DNA from: Rhizobium sp. BK376
GTDB taxonomy: Bacteria > Pseudomonadota > Alphaproteobacteria > Rhizobiales > Rhizobiaceae
DNA length: 64,000 bases
NCBI RefSeq assembly: GCF_004341625.1
Contig: NZ_SLZG01000003.1
Span: forward strand, 619,045 to 683,044
Direction: 5' to 3'
A program made the position numbers and the translations under genes. How positions within the stretch are numbered: the first letter of the stretch is position 1; every line of letters starts with the position of its first letter. The notes below the pieces were generated by a model, which searched no databases, was not told where the DNA came from, and saw only the letters and a list, made by a program, of their open reading frames with translations. Below, one piece after another: positions 54,123 through 63,320 of this stretch.

Positions 54123-54448
54123 GGCCTATTCTCGGGGATTCGCTGCGTCGTGAAAAGGGAGAAAGGGCGCCATCGCGCTTCCGTCCACCCGATTGTGGGC
54201 GCTACCCTATGATTAAAAATTAATCTGACCTTAAGACAAAAATGACATTCTGCGCTGTAGTGCTTGAAATGATCGCAGGCAGCATTTTCGCAATTTAAGG
54301 CTGAGTGGCGCCGATGCTGGAATCGCCACATCCTCCGGCCGAGGGCTGTCTGTTTCAAGTCTCCATCCCAGCATGCCATCGCAATTGGCCCGGCCCTCGG
54401 GCGCCGGCCTGCATGCCGTGATACCGGAAAAATGTGGGAACCTAGAAA
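54123..54448. other. 326-bp divergent region between mutL and the PAS gene
   Basis: No gene is seen. An AT-rich patch is at 54209-54260 with GATTAAAAATTAATC (54212-54226), a near-perfect palindrome. A GC-rich hairpin (GGCCCGGCCC / GGGCGCCGGCC) is at about 54386-54410. It should hold the promoters of both genes. Confidence 0.6.
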
Positions 54449-56188
54449 ATGACCGCCGGTGTTGGGACGACAGTCGTTTCGGGATTGGAAGACGTGCCGC
54501 CGGATGCGAGTCTTCAGGCAGCGCTGCTCGATGCCGTGTGCGATGGCTTGACCACCGCGTTTCTCGTTTATGACCGGAACGATCTGCTGCTCTTTGCCAG
54601 CCGTCAGGTCCTGAATTTCTTCCCGCTGCCGGCGCATATCCTGCGCCCCACCACGCGCCTGCGCGACATGCTGGGCGCGATTTTCGATACCGGCATTCGT
54701 CCGCGCGACGCGTCGGCCAATTCCAATGCCGCCGTCAATCGCGAAAACTGGATATCGCAGAACATAGCCTCGCATTGGCGCGAGCGCTTCGAAACCGTCG
54801 AGCGCCATGGTGCCGATCGATGGATCCGCTTCGTCAAGCGCCGCCTTCCGTCCGGCTTCGGCATCTGCATCATTTCGGATATTTCCGAGGAGAAGAAGCG
54901 CGAAGATCAATGGCGCGCCGATCTCGAACGCGTGCAGCTGACCGAAGACATCCTCGACAATCTGCCTTTCCCGCTGTTCGTCAAAGACCGGGAAATGACC
55001 TATGTCGCGGTCAACAAGGCTTTCTGCAGCAAATACCAGACGACAGCTGACGAAGTGCTGGGCAGGAAAGGCGTCGATCTCTTTTCCAGCGAAGTCGCCA
55101 TTCGTTTCGAGGAGAGCGACCGCCACGTACTGGAAACCGGCGAGATGTCCATCTCGCGGCAGCGACAGATCGCACGCGACGGCATCGAACGCGACATCGT
55201 CACGCGCAAGCAGAGGATCGGCAAGCCGGGCCGCTATTTCCTGGTCGCGACCATGCAGGACCTTCCGAAGGAGGGCGGGGATTTCGACGAGTTCACCCTG
55301 GCCTCCTCGATCAAGGAATCCGGTGACCTGTCCTACCGGCGCGCCTATGTGCCGGCGGCCGCCTTGCATGCCGCCTCTCAGAAACCCGTCGCGATGGAGA
55401 CCTTCGTCCCGGAGAACTTCTCCGGCAGGAAGGTCCTTGTCGTCACGGCGGATATGGCGGCCGGGTCAGCGGCCCTGAAAACGCTCGCCAAATATAGATT
55501 CGAGACCTGCCTTGTTCATGACGAAAACGAGCTGGCCGCCTTCCTCGATGTTTCGGCCGCCCACGGCATCAGGATCGACCTCGTCATCGCCGACAATCAG
55601 CTCTGCAAGCGTTGCATCGAACTCGCCGAACGGCAGAACGTGCCTGCGCTCCTGGTTGACGGCTCTCAGTTGGCAAATGAGCTGACCTTCCTGATTGCCC
55701 GTCATTTCAACCGCGAGCGCCGTGGCGGTTCCACGGGCTCGAGCGCGGAGACGGTTTCGGCCGAAAAGTGGACGCCGGCGACCGTTCAAAGCAACGAGTG
55801 CCAGATACTTGTGGCCGAAGACAATGAAATCAACCAGATCGTCTTCTCCCAGATTCTAGAGGGTCTCGGCTATCGTTACCGGATCGCCGCCACGGGCGAC
55901 GAGGCGGTACGCATGTGGAACGAATTCCGCCCGAAGCTCGTCCTAATGGATATTTCATTGCCGGGATTCAACGGTTTCGAAGCCGCCCGGCTCATTCGGC
56001 AGGTGGAAGGGGAAAGTGGAACAAAAACCCCGATCATCGGCGTCCTGTCCCAGTCCTTCGAAAAGGATCGTGCCGAATGCCGTGCATCAGGCATGGATGA
56101 CGTAATCCTCAAGCCGGTCAGTCCGGATATGCTTGAAACGATATTTCAGAAATACATGCAGGACGATCAGTTACGCCAATCGCTTTGA
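54449..56188 (+). CDS. PAS-pseudoreceiver-receiver signalling protein without kinase domain
   Basis: 579 residues, cytoplasmic. PAS-like region 1 is at about 25-150 (LDAVCDGLTTAFLVYDRNDLLLFASRQ), PAS 2 at about 165-285 (LTEDILDNLPFPLFVKDREMTYVAVNKAFCSKY). A receiver-like segment without phosphoacceptor follows (RKVLVVTADMAAGSAALKTL, from about 328). The C-terminal receiver is complete: acidic pair E457-D458 (LVAEDNEIN), phospho-Asp501 (LVLMDISLPGFNGFEA) and Lys555 (ILKPVSP). It has the layout of a hybrid histidine kinase from which HisKA and HATPase have been lost. A GGDEF/EAL gene lies downstream, 129 bp away. Confidence 0.88.
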   Translation: MTAGVGTTVVSGLEDVPPDASLQAALLDAVCDGLTTAFLVYDRNDLLLFASRQVLNFFPLPAHILRPTTRLRDMLGAIFDTGIRPRDASANSNAAVNRENWISQNIASHWRERFETVERHGADRWIRFVKRRLPSGFGICIISDISEEKKREDQWRADLERVQLTEDILDNLPFPLFVKDREMTYVAVNKAFCSKYQTTADEVLGRKGVDLFSSEVAIRFEESDRHVLETGEMSISRQRQIARDGIERDIVTRKQRIGKPGRYFLVATMQDLPKEGGDFDEFTLASSIKESGDLSYRRAYVPAAALHAASQKPVAMETFVPENFSGRKVLVVTADMAAGSAALKTLAKYRFETCLVHDENELAAFLDVSAAHGIRIDLVIADNQLCKRCIELAERQNVPALLVDGSQLANELTFLIARHFNRERRGGSTGSSAETVSAEKWTPATVQSNECQILVAEDNEINQIVFSQILEGLGYRYRIAATGDEAVRMWNEFRPKLVLMDISLPGFNGFEAARLIRQVEGESGTKTPIIGVLSQSFEKDRAECRASGMDDVILKPVSPDMLETIFQKYMQDDQLRQSL

Positions 56189-56317
56189 AGTTTTTAGTTG
56201 CGTCAACCCCCTAAAATTGGGGCAGAACTTGGGCTTTCAACGCGTTTACCGCTATCTTTTTTTTAAGACTTCCCCCCCATTCTCGCCCATTAGTGGGAGG
56301 AAACCTCGGGACTGAAA

Positions 56318-57676
56318 ATGAAATCGGCTGAAATACCGCTCATGCAAGTCAGTCAGAACGAGTTGCAGGCGATGGCATACACCGATCCGCTGACCGGATT
56401 GGGAAATCGTTATCGAATGCGCGACAAGGTGCGGCTGCTCTCGGCGGAGCGGGCCAGCGATCCTGCGCCGTTCACCGTCGGCATCGCCAATCTCGACGCC
56501 TTCAAGCCGATCAATGATCTCTTCGGCACTGAGGCCGGTGACGAGATTCTCTGCCAGGTTGCCCACCGGCTCAAGGCTTGCATTCCCGACGGCGCTGTCG
56601 TCACGCGCCATGAGGGTGATGAATTCGCCTTCGTCCTGCCGCTCGTCTTCGAGCGCGTCGGTGCTGAAAAATTCGGCCAGATGATCCGTGAAGTCTTGTC
56701 GGCGCCCTATGATCTGGGCGACCGCAATGTCCGTCTTTCGGCTTCCTTCGGTTTTGCGATCTATCCCTTCGCCGGCGAGGAATTCGAGGATCTGCTGAAG
56801 AACGCCGACACGGCGCTCTATCGGTCCAAGCGGCGCGGACGCGGCCAGATCACCGTCTATTCCAAGGAAATCGCCCAGGAAATGAAACGTGCGACGCAGC
56901 TGGAACAGGCGCTGCGCAATGCCATCATTTCCGACGCCATCGAAGTGCATTTCCAGCCGATCGTATCGCTTGCCAACAATGCGACGGTGGGCTTCGAGGC
57001 ACTGGCGCGCTGGAATGATCCGGATCTCGGCTTTGTCTCTCCAGCCGTCTTCGTTCCGCTTGCCGAAGAGCGCGGCTTCATCGATGCCCTCTCGGAAGCC
57101 CTTCTGAGAAAGGCTGCTGAAGCGGCCCTCTCCTGGCCGCGTGAACTCTTCCTCTCGTTCAACCTTTCGTCGGCCCAGCTCATGGATCCCGGGACAAGCG
57201 GCAGTATCCTCGCCATCCTCAGCCGTGTCGGTTTGGATCCGCATCGCCTGGAACTGGAGATCACCGAAACCGCGGTCATGAGTTCTGCCGATACCGCCCA
57301 TCGCATCATCGCCGATCTGCGCGCTGCCGGCGTTCGCATATCGCTCGACGATTTCGGAACGGGGCAGTCGAGCCTGGGACGGTTGCGCGATTTCATCTTC
57401 GACAAGGTCAAGATCGACCGCGCCTTCGTGTCCCGCATCAATTCCGACCGCGCGTCGGAGCATATCATCAAGGCGATCCTTGCCATGTGCGAAGGCCTCG
57501 ACCTACAGGTCGTGGCCGAGGGCATCGAGGACCGCAGCGAGGCCGCCAAGCTTCGGGCGCTGGGCTGTGGCATGGGGCAGGGTTATTATTACGGCAAGCC
57601 GGTCGACGGAGCCGCGACCTTGCGCTATCTGCGCGAAAACCACTACGAAGCCGCCGGCGAACGCGTCAGCGCCTGA
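56318..57676 (+). CDS. GGDEF/EAL protein, probable c-di-GMP phosphodiesterase
   Basis: 452 residues. The GGDEF domain covers about 18-180 (DPLTGLGNRYRMRD at the start), but its signature reads EGDEF at 99-103, Glu replacing the first Gly, so cyclase activity is doubtful. The EAL domain (about 195-440) looks active: EAL at 227-229 (GFEALARW), LSFNLSS, LELEITE, ISLDDFGTGQSSLGRL, KVKIDRAFV, VVAEGIED and GCGMGQGYYYGKP. Likely net activity is hydrolysis of c-di-GMP. No membrane segment is seen. It follows the PAS-receiver gene; a partnership is possible. Confidence 0.92.
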   Translation: MKSAEIPLMQVSQNELQAMAYTDPLTGLGNRYRMRDKVRLLSAERASDPAPFTVGIANLDAFKPINDLFGTEAGDEILCQVAHRLKACIPDGAVVTRHEGDEFAFVLPLVFERVGAEKFGQMIREVLSAPYDLGDRNVRLSASFGFAIYPFAGEEFEDLLKNADTALYRSKRRGRGQITVYSKEIAQEMKRATQLEQALRNAIISDAIEVHFQPIVSLANNATVGFEALARWNDPDLGFVSPAVFVPLAEERGFIDALSEALLRKAAEAALSWPRELFLSFNLSSAQLMDPGTSGSILAILSRVGLDPHRLELEITETAVMSSADTAHRIIADLRAAGVRISLDDFGTGQSSLGRLRDFIFDKVKIDRAFVSRINSDRASEHIIKAILAMCEGLDLQVVAEGIEDRSEAAKLRALGCGMGQGYYYGKPVDGAATLRYLRENHYEAAGERVSA

Positions 57677-57827
57677 TAACGCCAGCGGCTGACCGTCTTT
57701 CTTTTTCCCTTCGCGGCGCATCGGGGCCATTCAGCGCCGCCTTTGGAGGGCACCTCCTTGTTTGTCGTAGTGATGATGCCTCTTTGAGAGCTGCTATTCA
57801 GACCGGCTCGCAATCCGAGGGTAAGAC

Positions 57828-59873
57828 ATGACCGCGTCCAATGATCCGCTGCTGCAACCCTACCAGCTGAAACACCTGACGCTGAAGAACCGCATCATGT
57901 CGACGGCACATGAGCCGGCCTATTCCGAGGAGGGCATGCCGACGGATCGCTACCGGCTCTATCACCTGGAAAAGGCAAAGGGCGGAATAGCGCTGACGAT
58001 GACGGCTGGTTCGGCTGTCGTGTCGCCGGACTCGCCGCCGGCCTTCGGAAATCTTCACGCCTATCGCGACGAGATCGTGCCGTGGCTGAAAAAGCTTGCG
58101 GACGACTGTCATGAATATGGCACGGCCGTGATGATCCAGCTCACCCATCTCGGCCGCCGCACCGGCTGGAACAGGGGCGACTGGCTGCCTGTCCTTGCCC
58201 CGTCACCGATCCGAGAACCTGCCCACCGTGCTTTTCCCAAGGAGGCGGAGGAGTGGGATATCGAGCGGATCGTCGCGGACTATGCGAGCGCCGCCCAGCG
58301 CATGCAGGCAGCCGGCCTCGACGGGATAGAATTCGAGGCCTATGGCCACCTGATGGACGGCTTCTGGTCGCCCGCCACAAACCGTCGAGACGACGAATTC
58401 GGCGGATCGTTGGAAAATCGCATGCGGTTTTCGACGATGGTGACGGAAGCCGTGCGCAAGGCTGTCGGGCCGGATTTCATCGTCGGTATTCGCCTGGTCG
58501 CCGACGAGGACTGGGAAAAGGGCCTGTCGCGCGAAGAAGGCGTGGAAATCGCCAGCCGCCTCGCAAGGTCAGGCACGATTGATTTCCTCAACATCATTCG
58601 CGGCCACATCGATCATGACGCCTCGCTGAACAAGGTTATCCCTATCCAGGGCATGCCGGCTTCGCCTCACTTGGATTTTGCAGGCGAAGTAAGAGCGGCG
58701 ACGAAATTTCCGGTCTTCCACGCAGCGCGGATCAGCGATGTCGCCACCGCCCGTCACGCGATCGCGGAGGGGAAGCTGGATATGGTCGGCATGACACGCG
58801 CCCATATCGCAGACCCCCATATCGTCAAGAAGATCATGGCCGGCGAAGAGGCGCGCATTCGCCCCTGCGTCGGCGCCACCTATTGCCTGGACCGCATTTA
58901 CGAGGGCGGCGAGGCGCTCTGTATTCACAACGCCGCCACCAGTCGCGAGGCCGAAATACCGCACGATATCGCCAAGGCCCAGCTTTCGCGGAAGGCCGTG
59001 GTCATCGGTGCCGGTCCAGCCGGTCTGGAAGCCGCCCGCGTCCTCGCGGAACGCGGGCACAAGGTCGAGGTGCTGGAAGCGACGAGCCAGGCCGGTGGGC
59101 AAGTCAACCTGCTTACCCGCAATCCCAGGCGCAAGGAGATGGTCGGCATCATCGACTGGCGCCTCTCGGAGCTGGAACGCCTCGGCGTGAACATTCACTA
59201 TGACGTCTATGCCGGTGCTGACGACGTCCTAGCCTTCGAGCCGGATCTCGTCATCGTCGCCACAGGTGGCATTGCCCAATCTCCCGAACTCGATGCGGGC
59301 GAGGAACTGGTCACGTCGAGCTGGGATATCCTGGCGGGTGCGATCAAGCCTGAAGGCTCCGTGCTTTTGTTCGACGACAATGGCGGTCATCAAGGCATGT
59401 CTGCCGCGGAGGTCATCGCGAATGCTGGCGCCGAACTGGAACTCGTATCGCCGGAGCGTTTCTTCGCACCGGAGATGGGCGGCATGAACCATGTGCCCTA
59501 TGCGAAGACTTTCGCCGAGAGGAACGTTCGCGTGACGATCAATATCAGGCTGAAATCCGTCCGCCGCGACGGAAATTCGCTGGTTGCGACACTGGGTTCG
59601 GATTTCTCCGAAACGACGGCGACCGAACGACGCGTCTCGCAGGTGGTCGTCGAGCACGGCACGATGGCCAATGCCGATCTCTATCTCGAGCTCAAGCCGA
59701 TGTCGCGCAATCTAGGTGCTGTCAACTACGATGCCCTGATCCGCCGCCAGCCGCCTTTGCCGGTCAGAAACGACGAAGGCCGGTTCGATCTCATCCGCAT
59801 CGGCGATGCCGTCTCAAGTCGCAACATTCACGCCGCGATCTATGACGCGCTGCGCTACTGTTCTCTGCTGTAA
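57828..59873 (+). CDS. OYE-family FMN/FAD/Fe-S oxidoreductase (N-methylproline demethylase/dienoyl-CoA reductase-like)
   Basis: 681 residues with three parts: an FMN-binding TIM barrel (about 1-370: LKNRIMSTAHEP, VMIQLTHLGRR, GLDGIEFEAYGHLMDGFWSPATNRRDDEFGGS in part), a Cys cluster and a C-terminal FAD/NAD(P) domain (AVVIGAGPAGLEAARVLAERG, SSRNIHAAIYDALR). The Cys cluster reads CVGATYC-x11-C instead of CxxCxxxC-x11-C, so one of four [4Fe-4S] ligands of the dienoyl-CoA reductase type is an Ala. This pattern recalls rhizobial N-methylproline demethylase-like proteins of betaine breakdown; the call is from memory and moderate. The ATG at 57828 follows GAGGGTAAGAC. Confidence 0.85.
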   Translation: MTASNDPLLQPYQLKHLTLKNRIMSTAHEPAYSEEGMPTDRYRLYHLEKAKGGIALTMTAGSAVVSPDSPPAFGNLHAYRDEIVPWLKKLADDCHEYGTAVMIQLTHLGRRTGWNRGDWLPVLAPSPIREPAHRAFPKEAEEWDIERIVADYASAAQRMQAAGLDGIEFEAYGHLMDGFWSPATNRRDDEFGGSLENRMRFSTMVTEAVRKAVGPDFIVGIRLVADEDWEKGLSREEGVEIASRLARSGTIDFLNIIRGHIDHDASLNKVIPIQGMPASPHLDFAGEVRAATKFPVFHAARISDVATARHAIAEGKLDMVGMTRAHIADPHIVKKIMAGEEARIRPCVGATYCLDRIYEGGEALCIHNAATSREAEIPHDIAKAQLSRKAVVIGAGPAGLEAARVLAERGHKVEVLEATSQAGGQVNLLTRNPRRKEMVGIIDWRLSELERLGVNIHYDVYAGADDVLAFEPDLVIVATGGIAQSPELDAGEELVTSSWDILAGAIKPEGSVLLFDDNGGHQGMSAAEVIANAGAELELVSPERFFAPEMGGMNHVPYAKTFAERNVRVTINIRLKSVRRDGNSLVATLGSDFSETTATERRVSQVVVEHGTMANADLYLELKPMSRNLGAVNYDALIRRQPPLPVRNDEGRFDLIRIGDAVSSRNIHAAIYDALRYCSLL

Positions 59874-59882
59874 AACATAGCA

Positions 59883-59911
59883 AAACGGCGGCGTGTGGGG
59901 CGCCGCCGTTT
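59883..59911. terminator. Bidirectional terminator after the OYE-type gene
   Basis: AAACGGCGGCG (59883-59893) and CGCCGCCGTTT (59901-59911) form an 11-bp stem with a 7-base loop between converging genes (stops at 59873 and 59945); T runs on both sides. Confidence 0.88.
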
Positions 59912-59944
59912 CCGCCTGTTCAGGCGCTGCCGGATGCTTACTCA

Positions 59945-60565
59945 CTACTTGTTCGTCGTGGAACCGGTGGTCGTAGTGTCCGTACCGGTCATACCTGCAC
60001 CCGAACTCGGAGCCTTCGCCGCAGACTGCATTTCAAGGGTCTTGAACTCCGGAGCGGCCTTCAGCGAGTCGGCCGTTTCGGTCGTCGACAATTTGACGCT
60101 GCCGTCCTGCGTATTCTGGGCGATCGTGATCTTCTTGATCGGCACCGCAACGTTCTTGGCACCGATGCCCAAGAAGCCGCCGACGCCGACAACAGCGGCG
60201 ACGATACCGCCTTCCTTCTGCATGATCAGGTCGTTGACCTTACCGATGCTTTCATTGCTGCCGTTATAGACGGACTGGCCGATATAGGTGTTGGCGCTGA
60301 CCTGGTCCGGAGACTGCTGGGTCAGATAGCTATCGGCCTGGGCGGTGTCTGTGGTCGCAGCCGGTGCCGGAGCCTGGGCGTTGTCAGCCGGCGCCATGGG
60401 GGCAGCTGGCTTCATCGCGTCAGATGCTGCCGGAGCGGTCTGCGTTGCTGCCGGAGCATTGTTGTTGGAAGGCTGCGTGGCCTGTGCGAAAGCTGCGGGA
60501 GCGAGCACCGATGTTGTCGCAAAGATTGCACCCGCCGCTACGGAAGTGAGAAACCTGCCTGTCAT
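59945..60565 (-). CDS. Secreted PRC-barrel protein
   Basis: 206 residues from the ATG at 60565, which follows AAAGGTAGG; the ATG at 60583 would place that site inside the gene. A signal peptide (FLTSVAAGAIFATTSVLAPAAFAQA) is followed by a low-complexity Ala/Pro/Gln/Thr linker (about 30-80), a PRC-barrel domain (TYIGQSVYNGSNESIGKVNDLIM, then GIVAAVVGVGGFLGIGAKNVAVPIKKI) and a Thr/Gly-rich tail. Such proteins are common in rhizobia, of unknown role, and may sit in the periplasm. Confidence 0.88.
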   Translation of the reverse strand: MTGRFLTSVAAGAIFATTSVLAPAAFAQATQPSNNNAPAATQTAPAASDAMKPAAPMAPADNAQAPAPAATTDTAQADSYLTQQSPDQVSANTYIGQSVYNGSNESIGKVNDLIMQKEGGIVAAVVGVGGFLGIGAKNVAVPIKKITIAQNTQDGSVKLSTTETADSLKAAPEFKTLEMQSAAKAPSSGAGMTGTDTTTTGSTTNK

Positions 60566-60825
60566 CGTGAACCTACCTTTCATTCAGATGGCTGATCCAG
60601 CTCCGCGGCGTCTCTCCTAGACTAACCATCATCGAGCCGGTTCAGTAAGGGAATGACTGGCGCTTTATTTGGTTCCACAGAAAAAAAGCGAAAGAATATA
60701 GATGCTTGATGGAACTTTTCGGAAATGCAGGTGCGAAATTCGCCAATTTTCCGTCGGTTTCGACACAAGTAGCGCGCGTACGACGACGCTGAGGACCGCA
60801 AATGATTGGGTAGGAAATGGGAGAA

Positions 60826-60847
60826 TGAAGGCCTTTGCAGGCCTTCA
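60826..60847 (-). terminator. Terminator-like hairpin after the galactonate operon
   Basis: TGAAGGCCT (60826-60834) and AGGCCTTCA (60839-60847) with a 4-base loop, 15 bp after the lactonase stop on the minus strand. The remaining gap (60566-60825) contains no supported gene. Confidence 0.7.
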
Positions 60848-60861
60848 CCAATGATGCAATC

Positions 60862-61749
60862 TTAAAGCGTATAAACCGGGTCAAAAACGCCGCGAACGGT
60901 GATGCCGAGTTCCATCAAAGCACCCGCTTCCGGCTGCATGGAGCGGGCGTCCTCGTCAAGGCCTTCCCAGGCGGTCGTCACCGCAAGCCGATCGGCGTTC
61001 TTGCCGATGAAGGCAGGGCAGGAGGGTTGCATCGCCGGTACACGGTAACGCTCGATGCGCAACCCGTCGGGGCTGTAGCGATCGACGAAGCCGGAACCCC
61101 ATCGCGCATTCCAGATATAGCCATCCGCATCGCAGACAGAGCCGTCGATGCCGCCAGGATCTTCCATGCTGTCCACCATGACGATCGGCTCGCCGGCCGG
61201 AAGGCCGGTCTGCGGGTCGACGAGGACACGCATTAGCCGGCTGATGCGCGTATCGGTGAAATAGCCGATCGAGCCATCGGGCGAAAAGCAGATCGAGTTC
61301 GGAATGCTGATGCCGTCGAAGATCTTCGTCACCTTGCCGCCGGCAACGTGATAGATGGCGCCGGCCTGCATTTCCGCCCGCTTGCCCATGGTGCCGATCC
61401 AGAGCGAGCCGGAAATATGGGTACGGCCGTCGTTGGAGCGGTTCTCCGGCTTATCGTTTTCGAGAGCGGCATAAAAAGTCAGCTCGCCCGTGCCGATATC
61501 GCGAATGAAGAGCCCTTCTTCCGTCGCAATCAGTTGTCGCTCGGCATCGACGCGCGCCAGAACGCTTGCCATGACAGGCAGGCTGTGAACGTCTTTCCTG
61601 CCGGTCGAAAGATTGAGTTCGTGCAGTTCCTTGCCGAGGATATTGAACCACCAGACCGTATCCGTATCGGGATCGTAGGTCGGGCCTTCTCCAAGGACTG
61701 AAGAAGTATTGCAGAGGATATTGCCCTGGAAATCATGAATGTCGGTCAT
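60862..61749 (-). CDS. SMP-30/gluconolactonase-family lactonase
   Basis: 295-residue six-bladed beta-propeller of the SMP-30 family, hydrolysing sugar lactones with a divalent metal. Typical blocks: VLGEGPTYDPDTDTVWWFNI with the metal Glu, RSNDGRTHISGSLWIGTMG, ISIPNSICFSPDGSIGYFTDT (Asn ligand) and DPGGIDGSVCDADGYIWNARWGSG (Asp ligand). Last gene of the SDR-dgoK-dgoA operon, 6 bp after dgoA; its likely substrate is galactonolactone, opened after a galactose dehydrogenase step. Confidence 0.9.
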   Translation of the reverse strand: MTDIHDFQGNILCNTSSVLGEGPTYDPDTDTVWWFNILGKELHELNLSTGRKDVHSLPVMASVLARVDAERQLIATEEGLFIRDIGTGELTFYAALENDKPENRSNDGRTHISGSLWIGTMGKRAEMQAGAIYHVAGGKVTKIFDGISIPNSICFSPDGSIGYFTDTRISRLMRVLVDPQTGLPAGEPIVMVDSMEDPGGIDGSVCDADGYIWNARWGSGFVDRYSPDGLRIERYRVPAMQPSCPAFIGKNADRLAVTTAWEGLDEDARSMQPEAGALMELGITVRGVFDPVYTL

Positions 61750-61755
61750 TGCGCT

Positions 61756-62388
61756 TTAGGCTCCTATGGCGGCGTCATAGGCTAAGATGGTCACCTTGGC
61801 GCGCTCGGCAACCTCAGCCGCGGTCATGCCGGGCTTGTAAAGGCTCGTGCCGAGACCGAAAGCCAGGATACCGGCCTTGGTATAGTCGGCGAAATTCTTG
61901 TCGGAGACACCGCCGACGGCCGCAATGACCAGTTCCGGCGGCAGGACGGCACGGATCGCATTGATGCCCGAAGCGCCAAGCACGCCGGCGGGGAAGAACT
62001 TGAGGCCCGTTGCGCCGGCGCGGGCGGCCGCGAGCGCTTCCGTTGCCGTAAAGCAGCCCGGCATGCTGACCATGCCCTTTTCATGGGCGCGGCTGATGAC
62101 CGCAGGTTCGACATTCGGCGTGACCAGCAATCGGCCGCCGGCGGCGTCGAGCCGATCGACATCTTCGACTGTCAGCACTGTACCCGCGCCGATGAGGCAA
62201 TCGGCCGGCGCCATCTTCGCGGCGATCTCGATCGAGCGGAAGGCGTCCGGCGAATTCAGCGGGATTTCGATCGCAGTCAGGCCGTTTTCGATCAGGCCGC
62301 CGACCGTTGCCTCGATTTCTTCGGGCTTGATGCCGCGCAGGATGGCGATCAGGGGACGCTTCATGGAAGGGAAGGGGACGCGGTTCAT
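61756..62388 (-). CDS. dgoA: 2-dehydro-3-deoxy-6-phosphogalactonate aldolase
   Basis: Class I aldolase splitting KDPGal into pyruvate and glyceraldehyde 3-phosphate. 210 residues, TIM barrel. Typical blocks: PLIAILRGIKPEEIEA, GLTAIEIPLNSPDAF, LIGAGTVLTVEDV, LLVTPNVEPAVI and GATGLKFFPAGVLGASG, the Lys of which (GLKFFP) forms the Schiff base. The partner dgoK overlaps it (ATGA), making KDPGal rather than KDPG the natural substrate. An alternative start is the ATG at 62364. Confidence 0.92.
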   Translation of the reverse strand: MNRVPFPSMKRPLIAILRGIKPEEIEATVGGLIENGLTAIEIPLNSPDAFRSIEIAAKMAPADCLIGAGTVLTVEDVDRLDAAGGRLLVTPNVEPAVISRAHEKGMVSMPGCFTATEALAAARAGATGLKFFPAGVLGASGINAIRAVLPPELVIAAVGGVSDKNFADYTKAGILAFGLGTSLYKPGMTAAEVAERAKVTILAYDAAIGA

Positions 62389-63320
62389 GCGCTTTTTCTT
62401 TCGTGATCTGGCCAGATCGCCTTTGCCGCAGCGGAAAGCCCGCGGCGGACGGCAGCATCGGCATCAATGGTCTGATAGGACAAAGACAGGGATTGGAATG
62501 CGGTTTCGTATAGGGTCTGCAGACGCCCTGACGCAACGAGCGTAATCGCCGCATCCTTGCCGGCTGCGGAAAGCGCGCCCGCGATCTCGGCGCCGACAAG
62601 CGTGCCCGATATGCGCGCCTGCGCGCCCGCAGCCGTCAGGCCGTGCAGCAGCTGGCCGGCGCGAGCGCCGAAGAGCAGGTTGGTGGCAAGTGCGGGCTGC
62701 TTGAAGGCTGCGAGAAGGGCGGCCTCAAAGGCTTGGTCATCGGCCGGCATGTCCTGCGCCCCTGCCACCGCATGGGCAAGGATGCTGTGCTTGGTGATGA
62801 CGTCGAAGAGTTCTCCGGTCATGAAGGTCGAAAAGCCGGTGACCATGCCGTCGACAACGCGAACCCATTTCGAATGAGTGCCCGGCATGCAGACGATCTG
62901 CTCGCCGCTGCTATCGGTCGGGATCGCGCCGAGAAGCTGGGTTTCCTCGCCGCGAATGACGTCGGGCGCTTCTTTGGATCTCTGGGCCAGCCCCGGAAGG
63001 ATGCGCACGTCGCGCGACTGGCCGGGCACGGAGACTGCGCCGGTCAGAATCGCGGAAAGCGACGTCGGCGTGTCGATATAACCTGCCTCCACCCAGCCCT
63101 GCCGTGCGCCTGCCATGCCGCAGACGATGACCGGAATGCCCTCGGGGGCGGACAGGGCCGTCAGATGCGATTGCAGCACGTTGGCAAAGCCTGTCTGCGC
63201 CGCCGTCGTCATGCCTTCGCCGCTGCGGCGCTCGCCGAGCACCTCGCCGTCCTCGCTGATCAGCCAGAGCCGAAAGCTGCTCGTGCCCCAGTCAACCGCG
63301 ACATATGCGGGTTTCGCCAT
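62385..63320 (-). CDS. dgoK: 2-dehydro-3-deoxygalactonokinase
   Basis: Phosphorylates KDGal to KDPGal with ATP. 311 residues, ASKHA-type sugar kinase of the DgoK family: VAVDWGTSSFRLWLISEDG at the start (phosphate-1 motif), CGMAGARQGWVEAGYIDTP, VCMPGTHSKWV, and a C-terminal nucleotide part (LLFGARAGQLLHG, LVASGRLQTLYE). It overlaps the SDR stop by one base (TGATG) and the dgoA start by four, so the operon is translationally coupled. Confidence 0.94.
   Translation of the reverse strand: MAKPAYVAVDWGTSSFRLWLISEDGEVLGERRSGEGMTTAAQTGFANVLQSHLTALSAPEGIPVIVCGMAGARQGWVEAGYIDTPTSLSAILTGAVSVPGQSRDVRILPGLAQRSKEAPDVIRGEETQLLGAIPTDSSGEQIVCMPGTHSKWVRVVDGMVTGFSTFMTGELFDVITKHSILAHAVAGAQDMPADDQAFEAALLAAFKQPALATNLLFGARAGQLLHGLTAAGAQARISGTLVGAEIAGALSAAGKDAAITLVASGRLQTLYETAFQSLSLSYQTIDADAAVRRGLSAAAKAIWPDHERKSA

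Noticed and set aside
54092..55369. Minus-strand open frame opposite the PAS-receiver gene
   Set aside because: No recognisable domain, and it overlaps both the mutL start and the PAS gene.
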